DNA of 64,000 nt from Gemmatimonadaceae bacterium (GCA_035606695.1 DATNEW010000026.1:434001-498000); one strand, 5' to 3'; counted from the stretch's first letter, positions 24,709 through 34,560 are shown. Program-made: numbers and translations. The notes: generated from the letters alone by a model not told the origin.

Positions 24709-25878
24709 CTAATCGGTCTCCGCCGTACGCTGTGTGAAGCGACGCAGCAAATCGCGCAGCCAGGACCGCTTCGGTTTCGTCGGATCCGGCCGGTCGTCGC
24801 CGCCGTCGAGCGAGCGAAACATCAGCTCGACCGCGCCGAGCTTGAGGCGCGAGCCGGAAGGAAGCGCGCGCTCGCCCGCGACGCGCGAGCCGTCGACAAA
24901 CGTGCCGTTCGCCGAGCGAAGATCGACGACGAACCAGCTCGAGCCTTTGCGCAGCAACGTCGCGTGATCGGAGGAGACGCTTTCATCGCGAATGCGTACG
25001 TCGCTCTGCGGACTGCGCCCGATCGCGCAGACCGGACGGTCGATCGAGAACGATGCGCCCGCATACCGTCCACGCACGATCTCGAGACTCGCGGTGCGCG
25101 GAGCGTGAGAGTGATCGCGCTTGCCGTCTGCCGCATACTCGCGTCTCAGGTACGAGAGATCGAGCAACGCCGTCGGTGCCGCGTCCGCGCCTGGTGTCGG
25201 GACCGCGGCGCCATCCAATTCGAAACGCAGATGTTCTTCGTCGAGATGCACCACGTCGCCGTGCCCGAGCAAGTATGTGCCGGCGACGCGTACGCCGTTG
25301 ACGATCGTTCCGTTCGCGCTCTCGTCGCGCAGCAGATATCCGTCTTGCACCGGTGAGACGGAGAAATGCCGGCGTGAGACGCGCATCCCCGGCACGACGA
25401 AATCACACGTCTCATCGCGACCCACGACGACGCGATGATGCTCGAGATCGATCGTGTCACCCGTGCGCGCGTTGACGATGCGGGCGCGCGTGGCCGGCTT
25501 CGCCGGTGCCGCCGCGGGAGCGGTGTATCGGCCGTGAAGCATCCACTCACCGGAGGTCGCGAGGTCAGATCCCGCCGTGATGGTCGCTTCGCCCGCGTTG
25601 GCGGTCTTGAACGTCAGGCAGCAGTCGCCGAATTCGATCTGCGCGCCGTCGTGCAGCTCCTTCGGAGCCACACCGAGTGGAACGCGATCGAGCCGAACCA
25701 CGACGGACGCGGTGAGGCGCTGAATCGTCGATTCGCCCGACGACGGCACGACGATCGTCGCCACGGCGGGACAGCATTCGAGGGCGGTGATAGGCAGCGC
25801 GTCGGGTCCATTTCCACCGACGACGTACGTGCCCGTTGGCATGGCGCAGCGTTCGGCGCCTGAATCGAGTAGCGGCAT
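24709..25878 (-). CDS. multi-FHA-domain protein
   Basis: A 389-residue phosphopeptide-binding protein with two clear forkhead-associated domains. The central one reads VVVGRDETCDFVVPGMRVSR, then ESANGTIVNGVRV; the C-terminal one CAIGRSPQSDVRIRDESVSS, then RSANGTFVDGSRV. Both keep the Arg, Ser and Asn used to grip phosphothreonine. A degenerate N-terminal module (ATIVVPSSGESTIQRL) looks like a third, eroded FHA. The protein ends in a basic tail (KPKRSWLRDLLRRFTQR). The longer in-frame start would run into the divergent promoter region, so 25878 is chosen. It could read out the nearby kinase, but that is inference. Confidence 0.85.
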   Translation of the reverse strand: MPLLDSGAERCAMPTGTYVVGGNGPDALPITALECCPAVATIVVPSSGESTIQRLTASVVVRLDRVPLGVAPKELHDGAQIEFGDCCLTFKTANAGEATITAGSDLATSGEWMLHGRYTAPAAAPAKPATRARIVNARTGDTIDLEHHRVVVGRDETCDFVVPGMRVSRRHFSVSPVQDGYLLRDESANGTIVNGVRVAGTYLLGHGDVVHLDEEHLRFELDGAAVPTPGADAAPTALLDLSYLRREYAADGKRDHSHAPRTASLEIVRGRYAGASFSIDRPVCAIGRSPQSDVRIRDESVSSDHATLLRKGSSWFVVDLRSANGTFVDGSRVAGERALPSGSRLKLGAVELMFRSLDGGDDRPDPTKPKRSWLRDLLRRFTQRTAETD

Positions 25879-26080
25879 GCAACACGATGCCGGTGGGGAA
25901 TTGGACGAGCGGTGACGTGGCTCACTGCGAGCGTCGCAAGCTGACACGCGTGCCGCGCGTACACGGGCCGCCGGCGCGGCGTGACCCTCACCATTCCTTA
26001 ACGCAACCATAACCGCCGATCGCGCATCGAACACGTAGTATCCGCAGTCGCTCCACCGAATCCCTACCTCTCGAGGCACC
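25879..26080. other. divergent intergenic region, FHA / TonB receptor
   Basis: About 200 bases between divergent starts must hold promoters for both genes. I see no convincing hexamer pair or dyad. It is less GC-rich near 25990-26040 (CCATTCCTTAACGCAACC). Confidence 0.3.
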
Positions 26081-29000
26081 ATGATCCCGCGCGCCGCCGT
26101 GTTCCGGATCGTCGTCGTCGCCCTGTGGTCGTTTGCTGCGCCACTCGTTCCTACCCGTTCGGCGCGCGCGCAAACTGCGCAGCCAGAGAGCGTCGTCGGT
26201 TCCGTCAAGAGCGACAGCGGTGTCGCGATTCCTGGTGCATCGATCACCGTGACGCCGGCCGGCGCGGGATTCAGCCTCGCCGTCACCGTGCGGTCGAACA
26301 CCGCCGGCCGCTGGATTGCGACGATCCCAAATCGCGCGGCCGAGTATTACGTGACCGTAAGCGCGATCGGGTGGATTCAGGCGCGAACGACAGTGAAGTC
26401 TGTTGGCGCCAATGCGTCGACGCCGACAACCGTCGACGTTGTGATGAAGCGAGCGCCCGTGCGACTCAACACGGTTCAGGTCAACGCCGTGCGGCGGCAA
26501 CCTCCGCAACGCGACGTCATCGGACCCGACGTCGCGCAAACGGAGAAGGGCATCATCGCCGCCTCCGAGGTGTTCGCCGTTGCGGACCAGGGTGACTTGA
26601 TGGGCATGATCGCGCAGGTGCCCGGAATCACGATCACGTCCGATCCCACGAACGGACTGCCGCAGTTCTCGGTGCTCGGGCTCTCCGGGTCGCAGAACAA
26701 CATCACGTTGAACGGCATGCAGACCGGCGCCACCGACGTTCCGCGCGACATCATCGGCGCGGTGCGCGTGAGCTCGTCGACGTACGACGTCTCGCGCGGC
26801 GGATTCAGCGGCGCGCAACTGTCGGTGACACAGGTGTCGGGCAGCAACTTCGTGAATCAGATCCTGCACGCCACACTCGATGCGCCGAGTCTTCAGGCGA
26901 CGGACCGGATCGGTCGCCAGCTTGGGCAGCGGTACGCGAACACGCAGTTGAGCGGCGGATTCGCGGGACCGATCGTGTTCGACCGCGTGTTCTACAACGT
27001 CTCGGTGCAGGGCGGGCGGCGTTTTAGTGATCTCTCATCGCTGCTCACCGGCGATCCCGCGACGCTCGCCGATCTCGGGATCTCGCGCGATTCGGTCACC
27101 GCGCTCACCGCCGCCGCGGCCTCACGCGGCATTCCGCTGGCCGCCGCCGGAATTCCGAACCGACGGCAGACCGACAACGGATCGCTGCTCGCGCGCTTCG
27201 ACTGGACGCCGACGCAGAAGGCGCAGGGCAACATCACCACGTCGCTGCGCCATTCGAAGTCCCTGGCGTCGTTCGTGTCGACGACCGCGCTGCCCGGACA
27301 CGGTGGCGATCTCTCGCGCAACGGCGGCGACGTCACCGGCGAGTTCTCGTTCTTTCCCGATTCGTTCTTCCTCAACGTCACGCGACTTGGCGCGCATACG
27401 GACATCAACGACGCGACACCGTACATGCGCATTCCCGATGCGCGCGTGCTCGTGACGTCGCAGCTCAACGATGGGTCGACGGGCCTGTCGTCGCTGATCT
27501 TCGGCGGCAACTCCGGGCTGCCGCGATATACGCGCACGTCGGGCGTCGAGCTCTACAATCAGACCTCGTGGAACTCGTCGACGAACGCGCATCACTGGCG
27601 CCTCACGGCTGACGCGCGCGACGATCAGCTTCGCCAGACGCAGGGCGCGAACGCGCTCGGCTCGTTCACGTACAATTCGATCGCGGACGTGCAGGCGAAC
27701 CGGCCGGCGTCGTTCTCGCGCTCGTTCGCGCACAACGACGTCCTCGCCGACATGCGCACCGGATCGCTCGCGCTCGGCGATCAGTGGCGCGCGACGCAAA
27801 CGTTGAACATTTCGTACGGTGTACGTGTCGACGGCAATTCCACGGGCAGCGCGCTCGAGTACAATCCGTCGGTCGACAGCATCTTCCATCTCCGCACCGA
27901 TCATGCGCCCCGTGAGTTGGTGGTGAGCCCGCGCGCGAGTTTCGGGTGGGGCTTCGGGCACAATGGCACGACCGGCATTCCGAATTTTGGCGCGCCGTGG
28001 GGATTCCTGAGCGGCGGCATTGGTGAGTTCCGCAACGATTTCCGGCCCGGTCTCGTCGCGCCGGCGATCACGAATACCGGATTGCCCGATGCGCTTGGCC
28101 AATTGGTCTGCGTTGGTTCGGCCGTGCCGGTGCCGGACTTCACGTCGTACATGACGAATGAAGGCGCAATCCCGACGACCTGCGCGGCTGGTGCGCCATC
28201 CGCGTTCGTGTCGAGCCGGCCAAACGTGTTCACGATCGATCCGAACTTCGAGTCGCAGCGCAGTTGGCGCGGCAATCTCGCCTTGCGCGGACCGTTCATC
28301 ACGAAGCTGTTCCGCTTCTCCGCCGACGCGACGTATTCCCTCAACCTGCATCAGCAGGCGCCCTTCGACGTGAACTTCAGCGGCACGCAGCGCGCGTCAC
28401 TGAGCGGCGAAGGCGGCCGCCCGATCTACGTGCAGCCAACGAGCATCGTACCCGCGACGGGCGCCGTGACGAACGTCGATTCGCGTGTGTCGACCCTCTA
28501 CGGAAGCGTGAACGACCTGCGCTCCGATCTTCAGTCGCGCGCGGCGCAGTACACGTTCACGCTCAATCCGGTGGGCTTGAGCAGCATCAACTGGCGGTGG
28601 ACGGTGAGCTACGTCTACTCGGACCTGCGCGAGCAGACGCGCGGCTTCGGCGCGACGACCGCGGGTGATCCTCGCTCGGTCGAATGGTCGCGCGGCTCAC
28701 TTGGCAGCACGCACGCGATCAACATCAACCTGTATACGCGCGTCGCCAACCTGTTCTCGGTTGCGATTACGGGCCGCGCGGCGTCGGGCTTTCCGTTCAC
28801 GCCGGTGGTGGCGGGTGACGTGAATGGAGACGGCTTGTCGAACGATCGCGCGTTCGTGTTCGCGCCGGGCACCGGAGACGCCGCGCTTTCGTCGGGCATG
28901 AGCCAGTTGCTCTCCGGCGCCTCGTCGCGCGTCAAGAGTTGTCTGACGAGACAATTCGGCGCCGTCGCCGCACGAAACTCGTGCGAGGGACCGTGGATGG

Positions 29001-29773
29001 CAACGGCAGCGGCATCGCTCACGATCAACCCGGAGAAGCTTGGCTGGGACAACCGCACGACGCTGTCGCTCGACGTGTCGAATCCGCTCGCGGGCGTCGA
29101 TGAGCTGTTGCACGGCTCGGCACACATGCAGGGTTGGGGACAGCCGGCCGCGCCCGATCCGACGCTCTTGCGCGTACGCGGCTACGATCCGGCGACGAAC
29201 GCGTTCAAGTACGACGTGAATCCGCGTTTCGGCGATACGCGCTTCGCGAGCTCGACGATTCGCCTGCCGTTCATCGTCAGCCTCGAGGCGCGCGTACGCC
29301 TGGGCGGCGACGTCGACCACCAGGGGCTGGCGAACATCATCGGCCCGGGACGCACGCGGCGCGGCGACAAGCGCACCACGCAGCAGATTCGCGCGCTCCT
29401 GCTGCAATCGATCTTCAGCCCCATTCAGAGCATTCTGCAGGTGAAGGATTCGATGAGCATTTTGAGCCAGGCGCAAATCGACCGGCTGACGCAGTTGCAG
29501 CGGCGACTGATCGCGAAGCAGGATTCGATCTGGGCGCCGACGGTCAAGTACATGGAGACGCTGCCGGCGAACTACGATCTCGACGAAGCGGTGGAGCTCG
29601 TGCGCCCCGCGCGCATGGCGGCGTACGATGCGATGGTCGACGCCATGATCGAAGCGTCGAAGATTTTGACGCCGGAGCAGATCGAGGATTTCCCGCCGGC
29701 GCTGAGGTCCTCGTTCGACATCGAGTCGCTCAAGACGCGGCGGCCGACGAAAGGGTTTTTCCCGGCGTATTGA
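26081..29773 (+). CDS. TonB-dependent receptor with helical C-terminal extension
   Basis: A 1230-residue outer-membrane receptor. It has a signal peptide (VVVALWSFAAPLVPTRSARA), a carboxypeptidase-regulatory-like domain (about 38-125: VVGSVKSDSGVAIPGASITV), a plug (about 165-275: VPGITITSDPTNGLPQFSVL, then NITLNGMQTGATDVP) and a long beta-barrel. The barrel seems to end near 1100 (LPFIVSLEARVRLGGDVDHQ). After it come about 120 helical residues with LTQLQRRLIAKQDSIWAP and LTPEQIEDFPPALRSSFDI, ending in FFPAY. Such receptors import large ligands with TonB energy; no partner genes or ligand clue lie nearby. It stands alone, divergent from the FHA gene. Confidence 0.92.
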   Translation: MIPRAAVFRIVVVALWSFAAPLVPTRSARAQTAQPESVVGSVKSDSGVAIPGASITVTPAGAGFSLAVTVRSNTAGRWIATIPNRAAEYYVTVSAIGWIQARTTVKSVGANASTPTTVDVVMKRAPVRLNTVQVNAVRRQPPQRDVIGPDVAQTEKGIIAASEVFAVADQGDLMGMIAQVPGITITSDPTNGLPQFSVLGLSGSQNNITLNGMQTGATDVPRDIIGAVRVSSSTYDVSRGGFSGAQLSVTQVSGSNFVNQILHATLDAPSLQATDRIGRQLGQRYANTQLSGGFAGPIVFDRVFYNVSVQGGRRFSDLSSLLTGDPATLADLGISRDSVTALTAAAASRGIPLAAAGIPNRRQTDNGSLLARFDWTPTQKAQGNITTSLRHSKSLASFVSTTALPGHGGDLSRNGGDVTGEFSFFPDSFFLNVTRLGAHTDINDATPYMRIPDARVLVTSQLNDGSTGLSSLIFGGNSGLPRYTRTSGVELYNQTSWNSSTNAHHWRLTADARDDQLRQTQGANALGSFTYNSIADVQANRPASFSRSFAHNDVLADMRTGSLALGDQWRATQTLNISYGVRVDGNSTGSALEYNPSVDSIFHLRTDHAPRELVVSPRASFGWGFGHNGTTGIPNFGAPWGFLSGGIGEFRNDFRPGLVAPAITNTGLPDALGQLVCVGSAVPVPDFTSYMTNEGAIPTTCAAGAPSAFVSSRPNVFTIDPNFESQRSWRGNLALRGPFITKLFRFSADATYSLNLHQQAPFDVNFSGTQRASLSGEGGRPIYVQPTSIVPATGAVTNVDSRVSTLYGSVNDLRSDLQSRAAQYTFTLNPVGLSSINWRWTVSYVYSDLREQTRGFGATTAGDPRSVEWSRGSLGSTHAININLYTRVANLFSVAITGRAASGFPFTPVVAGDVNGDGLSNDRAFVFAPGTGDAALSSGMSQLLSGASSRVKSCLTRQFGAVAARNSCEGPWMATAAASLTINPEKLGWDNRTTLSLDVSNPLAGVDELLHGSAHMQGWGQPAAPDPTLLRVRGYDPATNAFKYDVNPRFGDTRFASSTIRLPFIVSLEARVRLGGDVDHQGLANIIGPGRTRRGDKRTTQQIRALLLQSIFSPIQSILQVKDSMSILSQAQIDRLTQLQRRLIAKQDSIWAPTVKYMETLPANYDLDEAVELVRPARMAAYDAMVDAMIEASKILTPEQIEDFPPALRSSFDIESLKTRRPTKGFFPAY

Positions 29774-29808
29774 CCTGGATCCGGCCCATCCATATTAGCA
29801 ATCATGGC

Positions 29809-29844
29809 TCATCTCGAGGACCCGGCGTCGCTCGCTCGAGATGA
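29809..29844. terminator. hairpin between convergent genes
   Basis: TCATCTCGAG (29809-29818) and CTCGAGATGA (29835-29844) make a perfect 10-bp stem with a 16-base loop, between the stops of the TonB receptor and the permease. It could serve both as terminator. The arms resemble the ends of the dispersed GTCATCCYGAG repeat found further right, so it may be a degraded member. Confidence 0.6.
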
Positions 29845-29855
29845 CACAGTTTCGA

Positions 29856-32564
29856 CTAATTCCGTAACGCCACCGCCGGATCCGCCTTTGTCGCCCGGCG
29901 CGCGGGAACGAGCGAGGCCGCAATCGCGACGAGTCCGAGCACGATCGCCACGCCCAGGAACGTCACCGGATCGCGCGCCGAGACCCCGTACAACAGCGAT
30001 GAGATCAGCCGCGTGACGACGAACGCGATCGCGGCACCGAGCACCGTGCCGGCCACCGCCATCTGAATGCCGGGCCGCACGGCGAGCACCAGGATATCGC
30101 GGCCGGTGGCGCCGAGCGCCTGGCGAACGCCGAATTCCTGTTCGCGCTGGCTCACGACGAACGCCATCACGCCATAGATGCCGAGCGCCGCCATGAGCAC
30201 GGCAACGACCGCAAATGCGGCGATGAGCGCGAGCGAGAACCGCCGCCGTTCCATCGACGACGACATCACGTCGTTCATCGTTCGTACACCGAACACCGGC
30301 AAATCGGTATCGACGTCATGCACCGTCTTCGTGATCGCGCGCTCGATCGACGGCAAGTCGCCGCGCGATCGCACGAACACCGACAGCGCCACCGTCGGCC
30401 GCTGCGTCAGCGACAAGTAGATGCGCGGCGTCGGCTCGGCATCGAGGCCGTCGGCACGCACGTCGGCCACGACTCCAATGATCGTGAAGTCGGTGTTGCG
30501 GCCGGCGCGCAGGCGCTGGCCGACGAGGTTGCGCTGCGGAGAGAATCGCCGCGCGAAGGCTTCGTTGACGACCACCACGTTCGGCGCGTTCAAGTCGTCG
30601 TGCGACGTGAACACGCGCCCGCTGCGCGTCGCGATTCGCAGCGCGGCGAAATAGTCGGCACTCACCTGTCCGTACCGCGCCGCGTGATCGTTCTCCTTCG
30701 TTGCCGGCTCGTCGGGCAGTTGGAACGGTCGCGGACTATTCTGCGAGCCCAGGAACGGCACGTCGCCCGGGGTGGCGAGCGCCGCGACTTCGACGCCCGG
30801 AATCTGTCGCAGGCCGCCAAGGAGTCGTTCCGCCAACGCCGCCTGCTCCGGCGGCTTGAGATACTTGTTCGCGGCCGGATTATTCGGAACCGGCACCCAT
30901 ACCTCGCCGGTGACGACGTTCGTTGGATCGATCCCTGGCTCGACGTGCAGCACGGCGGAAAAGCTTCGCACCAGCAGACCCGCGCCGATCAACAGCACCA
31001 CCGACAACGCGATCTCGGCGACGACGAGCGCGGTTCGCGCGCGATTGCGGCGGACGGTCGAGCCGCTGCCGCTGCGGCCACCTTCGTTCAATGCGCGATT
31101 CGCGTCCGCGCCAGTCGCTTGAACGGCGGGCGCGAGGCCGATCAACAACGCCGCGCCGAGCGACAAGACGATTGCCGCGACGACCACGCGCCAATCGGCG
31201 TGAATCTCGTTGAGCCGCGGGAGATTCGGCGGAAGCACCGCCGTCAACGCGCCGAGTGAAAGGTGAAGCACGAGCATCGCGGCGATGCCGCCGGCGAGCG
31301 CGAGTGTGAGACTCTCGAGCATCATCTGCCGCGCGATGCGCGCGCGTGACGCGCCGAGCGCCTGACGCAGCGCGAACTCGCGCATGCGCGACGACGAACG
31401 TGCGAGCATGAGGCTCGCGACGTTCACGCACACGATCAATAAGAGAAAACTCACAGCGCCGAGCAGCACGGCCAGCGTCGTGCGCACGTTGCCGGTGAGC
31501 GTCGACTGCACCGACTCGAGTCGGATGCTCCAGCGAAAATTCTCGCGGTAGTCGGCAGGGTATTCGTGCCCGAGCTGCGTCACGAATTGATCGAGCCGAG
31601 CCTGCGCCTGCTCGATCGTCACGCCGGGTTTGAGCCGCGCGATCGCTCCGGGCACGAGCCGCGAGGCACGCGGCGGCGGCGAGGGGAATGGATCGGCACT
31701 GAAGCCGGCGCCCGCCCACGCGTCCACGTCGCCGGCGAGCGTGTTGCCCGGATGCCGAAACTCCGGCGGCATGACGCCGATGATGGTGTACGGATCTTCG
31801 TCGAGGCGAATCGTCTTGCCGATGATCGCGCGATCCGCGCCGAACTGGCGGCGCCACAGCGCGTCGCTGATCACCACCGTGCCCAGGAAACCGGGTTGCC
31901 ATTCGGCTTGCCCATACACGCGCCCGAGCGCCGCCTTCGCCTGCAGCAGCTCGAAGTAATTCGCACTCGTGCCCAGCAACTCGATGCGCTCGACGTGTTC
32001 GCCGCCGGCGAGTGCCGCGCTCGCCGGATAGATGCCGCTGACCGCGTCGAAGATGCCGGCGCGCGAGCTCAGGTCCTGAAGCTCGGGTACCGACACGCCG
32101 ACGTCCGTCGCGCCGGCGCCCGGCAAATCATCGTACAAGCGAACGAGTCGGTCGGGGTCGTGCAGGGGCAGCGGTCGAAGCAGCACGCTATCGACCACCG
32201 TGAAGATGGCGAGGTTCGCGCCGATGCCCAACGCGAGCGTGATGATGATCGCGGCAGCGAAACCGCGTCGAGCGCGGAGCGTGCGCAGCGTGTAGCGAAT
32301 GTCCTGCGCGATGCCGTCGAACGTCTCGGCGCGCTGCCGCCGGACTTCGCGATTGACGGCGAGATGCTCCACCTCGGAGCGCACGCCGTTCACGTCACCG
32401 AACCGTTCGCGCGCGGCGCGCTCGGCTTCTTCGCGACTCATGCCCATTCGCTGGAACTCGGTCACGCGCATGTTGACGTGGAAGTCCAGCTCCTCGTGTA
32501 CATCGCGCGCCGGATCGGCGCGCCAGAAGCGGAGATAGCGGCGGAACAATTGTTCGCGCTTCAT
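29856..32564 (-). CDS. MacB/FtsX-type ABC permease (ADOP family)
   Basis: A 902-residue orphan permease. The N-terminal prefix (about 1-70: RDVHEELDFHVNMRVTEFQR) is typical of PadR-linked members. Then come a MacB-like periplasmic domain and two FtsX-type transmembrane modules. The first starts at LRARRGFAAAIIITLALGIG (about 98), with later helices LAVLLGAVSFLLLIVCVNVA and AALLIGLAPAVQATG; the last set is near the C-terminus (ALIAAFAVVAVLMAALGIYG, VTFLGVAIVLGLVAIAASLV). There is no ATPase gene beside it. It lies 45 bases after its PadR gene. Substrate unknown; peptide or lipid export is usually supposed. Confidence 0.9.
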   Translation of the reverse strand: MKREQLFRRYLRFWRADPARDVHEELDFHVNMRVTEFQRMGMSREEAERAARERFGDVNGVRSEVEHLAVNREVRRQRAETFDGIAQDIRYTLRTLRARRGFAAAIIITLALGIGANLAIFTVVDSVLLRPLPLHDPDRLVRLYDDLPGAGATDVGVSVPELQDLSSRAGIFDAVSGIYPASAALAGGEHVERIELLGTSANYFELLQAKAALGRVYGQAEWQPGFLGTVVISDALWRRQFGADRAIIGKTIRLDEDPYTIIGVMPPEFRHPGNTLAGDVDAWAGAGFSADPFPSPPPRASRLVPGAIARLKPGVTIEQAQARLDQFVTQLGHEYPADYRENFRWSIRLESVQSTLTGNVRTTLAVLLGAVSFLLLIVCVNVASLMLARSSSRMREFALRQALGASRARIARQMMLESLTLALAGGIAAMLVLHLSLGALTAVLPPNLPRLNEIHADWRVVVAAIVLSLGAALLIGLAPAVQATGADANRALNEGGRSGSGSTVRRNRARTALVVAEIALSVVLLIGAGLLVRSFSAVLHVEPGIDPTNVVTGEVWVPVPNNPAANKYLKPPEQAALAERLLGGLRQIPGVEVAALATPGDVPFLGSQNSPRPFQLPDEPATKENDHAARYGQVSADYFAALRIATRSGRVFTSHDDLNAPNVVVVNEAFARRFSPQRNLVGQRLRAGRNTDFTIIGVVADVRADGLDAEPTPRIYLSLTQRPTVALSVFVRSRGDLPSIERAITKTVHDVDTDLPVFGVRTMNDVMSSSMERRRFSLALIAAFAVVAVLMAALGIYGVMAFVVSQREQEFGVRQALGATGRDILVLAVRPGIQMAVAGTVLGAAIAFVVTRLISSLLYGVSARDPVTFLGVAIVLGLVAIAASLVPARRATKADPAVALRN

Positions 32565-32573
32565 CGAAATTTC

Positions 32574-32603
32574 CTCGGGTCAGCTCGGGTCAGCTCGGGT
32601 CAG
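32574..32603. repeat. three 10-bp tandem repeats between PadR and permease
   Basis: CTCGGGTCAG repeats exactly three times (32574-32583, 32584-32593, 32594-32603) and fills most of the 45-bp gap between the PadR stop and the permease start. The minus-strand ribosome site GAGGAAATTTCG abuts it. Confidence 0.85.
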
Positions 32604-32609
32604 ATCGGC

Positions 32610-32960
32610 TCACATGCCGGGTCGTGGGGCGACGATGACTTTCGCGATCGCCGCCGAAAAGAGCGTCCAGCTCTCTACTTCGACGCGCAGCGCTTTGCGG
32701 CCATGCGCGGTGATGGAGTAGTACTTCGCGCGGCGGTTGGATTCGGAGAGTCCCCACTCGGGTTCCACGAGTCCCTTGTCCTCGAGACGATGCAGGGCGG
32801 GGTAGAGCGAGCCTTCCTCGACGCGCAGCGCGTCGTCGGTGGTCTGCTGAATCCATTTCGCGATGCCGTAGCCGTGCATCGGCCCCCACGACACCGCCTT
32901 GAGGACGAGCAGCTCGATGGCCCCGCGCTTGAATTCGAGATCGACGGTGATCGCCGGCAC
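32610..32960 (-). CDS. PadR family repressor
   Basis: A 116-residue winged-helix repressor from a GTG start with GGGAG about 8 bases upstream. It has the standard PadR pattern: DLEFKRGAIELLVLKAVSWG, then PMHGYGIAKWI, VEEGSLYPALHRLEDKGLVE, and AKYYSITAHGRKAL. The C-terminal dimer helix is short (PadR-s1 type). The gene immediately precedes the permease and should regulate it; an effector is unknown. No clear dyad is seen upstream, unlike the second PadR at 57010. Confidence 0.92.
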   Translation of the reverse strand: MPAITVDLEFKRGAIELLVLKAVSWGPMHGYGIAKWIQQTTDDALRVEEGSLYPALHRLEDKGLVEPEWGLSESNRRAKYYSITAHGRKALRVEVESWTLFSAAIAKVIVAPRPGM

Positions 32961-33099
32961 GCCACTCCCTGTTCAGATCTAGGGATAGCATGCTCTTCTT
33001 TCCCTTGATTTGCAAGGGGTCGGGGGCGGGTGGGACTGCGTCGAGGACGCATCGATCGTCGGCATGGCGCCGACGCCCAAGCCGAGTTACAACTAGGGA

Positions 33100-34029
33100 A
33101 TGCTCATGCGCACTTTCCTTACATTCGCCGTGTGCAGCACGCTCGCGGCTTCGAGCCCCGCCGACGTGCACTCGGCCCGGACAATCTCACAAGCCGCGGA
33201 CAGCACGACCATCGTGTTTCTCGGAACCGGCACGCCACGCCCGGATCCAACGGCGATGGGCCCCGCGACCGCGGTCGTCGTCGGCCGGCGCACCTTTCTC
33301 TTCGATGCCGGCGTCGGCGTGACACGACAGTTCACCGCCGCGAAGTTGCCGCCGGCGAGCATCGCTGCCGTGTTCTTCACGCACCTGCACAGCGATCACA
33401 CGCTGGGCTATCCGGATCTCATCTTCACGACGTGGACGTTTGGACGTCGTACGCCGCTGCAGGTGTACGGGCCGCACGGGCTGTCGGCGATGACCAACGC
33501 GATCTACGAGGCGTGGAAGGCCGACATCGAAGTGCGCACCACGGGTTTAGAACATGCTTATCCGAACGGGTATCGCGTGAACGTGCACGAGATTCAACCG
33601 GGTGTCGTCTACGACAGCGGCGGCGTGCGAATCACGGCCATTCCGGTGCTGCATGGATCGTGGAACGAGGCATTCGGCTATCGCATCGACACGCCGGACC
33701 GCTCGATCGTGATCTCGGGCGATACGCGCCCGGCACAAAGCATCGAGACGGCGGCGCGCGGCGCCGACGTGCTCATTCACGAGGTGCATCCCGAGTCGGC
33801 GGGCAGTACGCCGCCGCCCGCGAACAATCCGGACTGGGCGAAATACTTGCGCGAGTTTCACACGAGCGACGTGGAGCTGGGCAAGCTCGCCGCCGCGGCG
33901 CAGCCGAAGACGCTCATCCTCTACCACTTCGGCGCGCACGGCGTCGCCGATTTCGCGGTCACCGCAACGATTCGCGCGCAGGGGTATCGCGGGCGAGTGA
34001 TCGTCGCGAAGGATCTCGATCGCTGGTAG
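33100..34029 (+). CDS. exported metallo-beta-lactamase-fold hydrolase (paralogue)
   Basis: A 309-residue exported hydrolase (signal MRTFLTFAVCSTLAASSPAD) with the same layout as the protein at 19740: VFLGTGTPRPDPTAMGPATA, metal motif THLHSDHTLGYPD, VLHGSWNEAFGYRIDTPDRS, SGDTRP and LYHFGAHG. The two share long identical stretches such as DTPDRSIVISGDTRP and are clearly paralogues. Unlike its sibling it is not coupled to a kinase. ATG 33100 is used; ATG 33106 is equally possible. Confidence 0.87.
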   Translation: MLMRTFLTFAVCSTLAASSPADVHSARTISQAADSTTIVFLGTGTPRPDPTAMGPATAVVVGRRTFLFDAGVGVTRQFTAAKLPPASIAAVFFTHLHSDHTLGYPDLIFTTWTFGRRTPLQVYGPHGLSAMTNAIYEAWKADIEVRTTGLEHAYPNGYRVNVHEIQPGVVYDSGGVRITAIPVLHGSWNEAFGYRIDTPDRSIVISGDTRPAQSIETAARGADVLIHEVHPESAGSTPPPANNPDWAKYLREFHTSDVELGKLAAAAQPKTLILYHFGAHGVADFAVTATIRAQGYRGRVIVAKDLDRW

Positions 34030-34069
34030 GCGATCGAGATCCTTCGCTCCGAAATTCCGCCGAAGCAGG

Positions 34070-34492
34070 CTACGGCTGTTGTCGCCGCAACGGTTGTGGG
34101 TCCGCGTCCGTGTCGGACAACTCCGGCAGAGGAATGTCCAGCCAGCGCGCCGCCGCATCGACGCTCGTGAACAACTGCACCGGCCGCCCCATGAGCTGCG
34201 CGTAGGTCGCGAAGAGGCGCGCCATCCCGGACGGCTGACCTCTTTTCGGCAGGATCGCGATCTTCGCTTTCCGCGCCACGATCGGACGCTCCGTCAATTC
34301 ACGAACGAACTTCGGGCTGCGCTCGAACTCGGTGACGTCGCGAAAATCGACCACGGTCGAATACGCGCGATGAAACCTGGGGTCCGCCACGCCGCGCGTG
34401 CGGGCCTCGCGCACTTCGGCGTGGGTCAACCGGCCGAAGGCGCGAAGGATCATCAGCCGGCGGCGGGGATCGATGACGTACGAGTAAGGCAA
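34070..34492 (-). CDS. small SpoIIAA/STAS-like protein, family not assigned
   Basis: A 140-residue cytosolic protein that starts best at a TTG (34492), since LPYSYVIDPRRRLMILRAFG forms a natural first strand pair; TTG 34519 and ATG 34453 are alternatives. The body, THAEVREARTRGVADPRFHR then YSTVVDFRDVTEFE, looks like an alternating alpha/beta STAS or SpoIIAA-like fold. I do not recognise an exact family. It follows the COG4705-like membrane protein on the same strand and may be in its transcript. Confidence 0.5.
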   Translation of the reverse strand: MPYSYVIDPRRRLMILRAFGRLTHAEVREARTRGVADPRFHRAYSTVVDFRDVTEFERSPKFVRELTERPIVARKAKIAILPKRGQPSGMARLFATYAQLMGRPVQLFTSVDAAARWLDIPLPELSDTDADPQPLRRQQP

Positions 34493-34560
34493 GAATGTCT
34501 CGGGGCGGGCAGGTCTCAATTCTAACGACGGCCGTGCCCGGTTCGTAACGCGGAGCCGCG

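Noticed and set aside
31566-33008. A 480-codon plus-strand open frame opposite the first permease and PadR
   Set aside because: Arg/Glu-rich shadow; both minus-strand genes are unambiguous.
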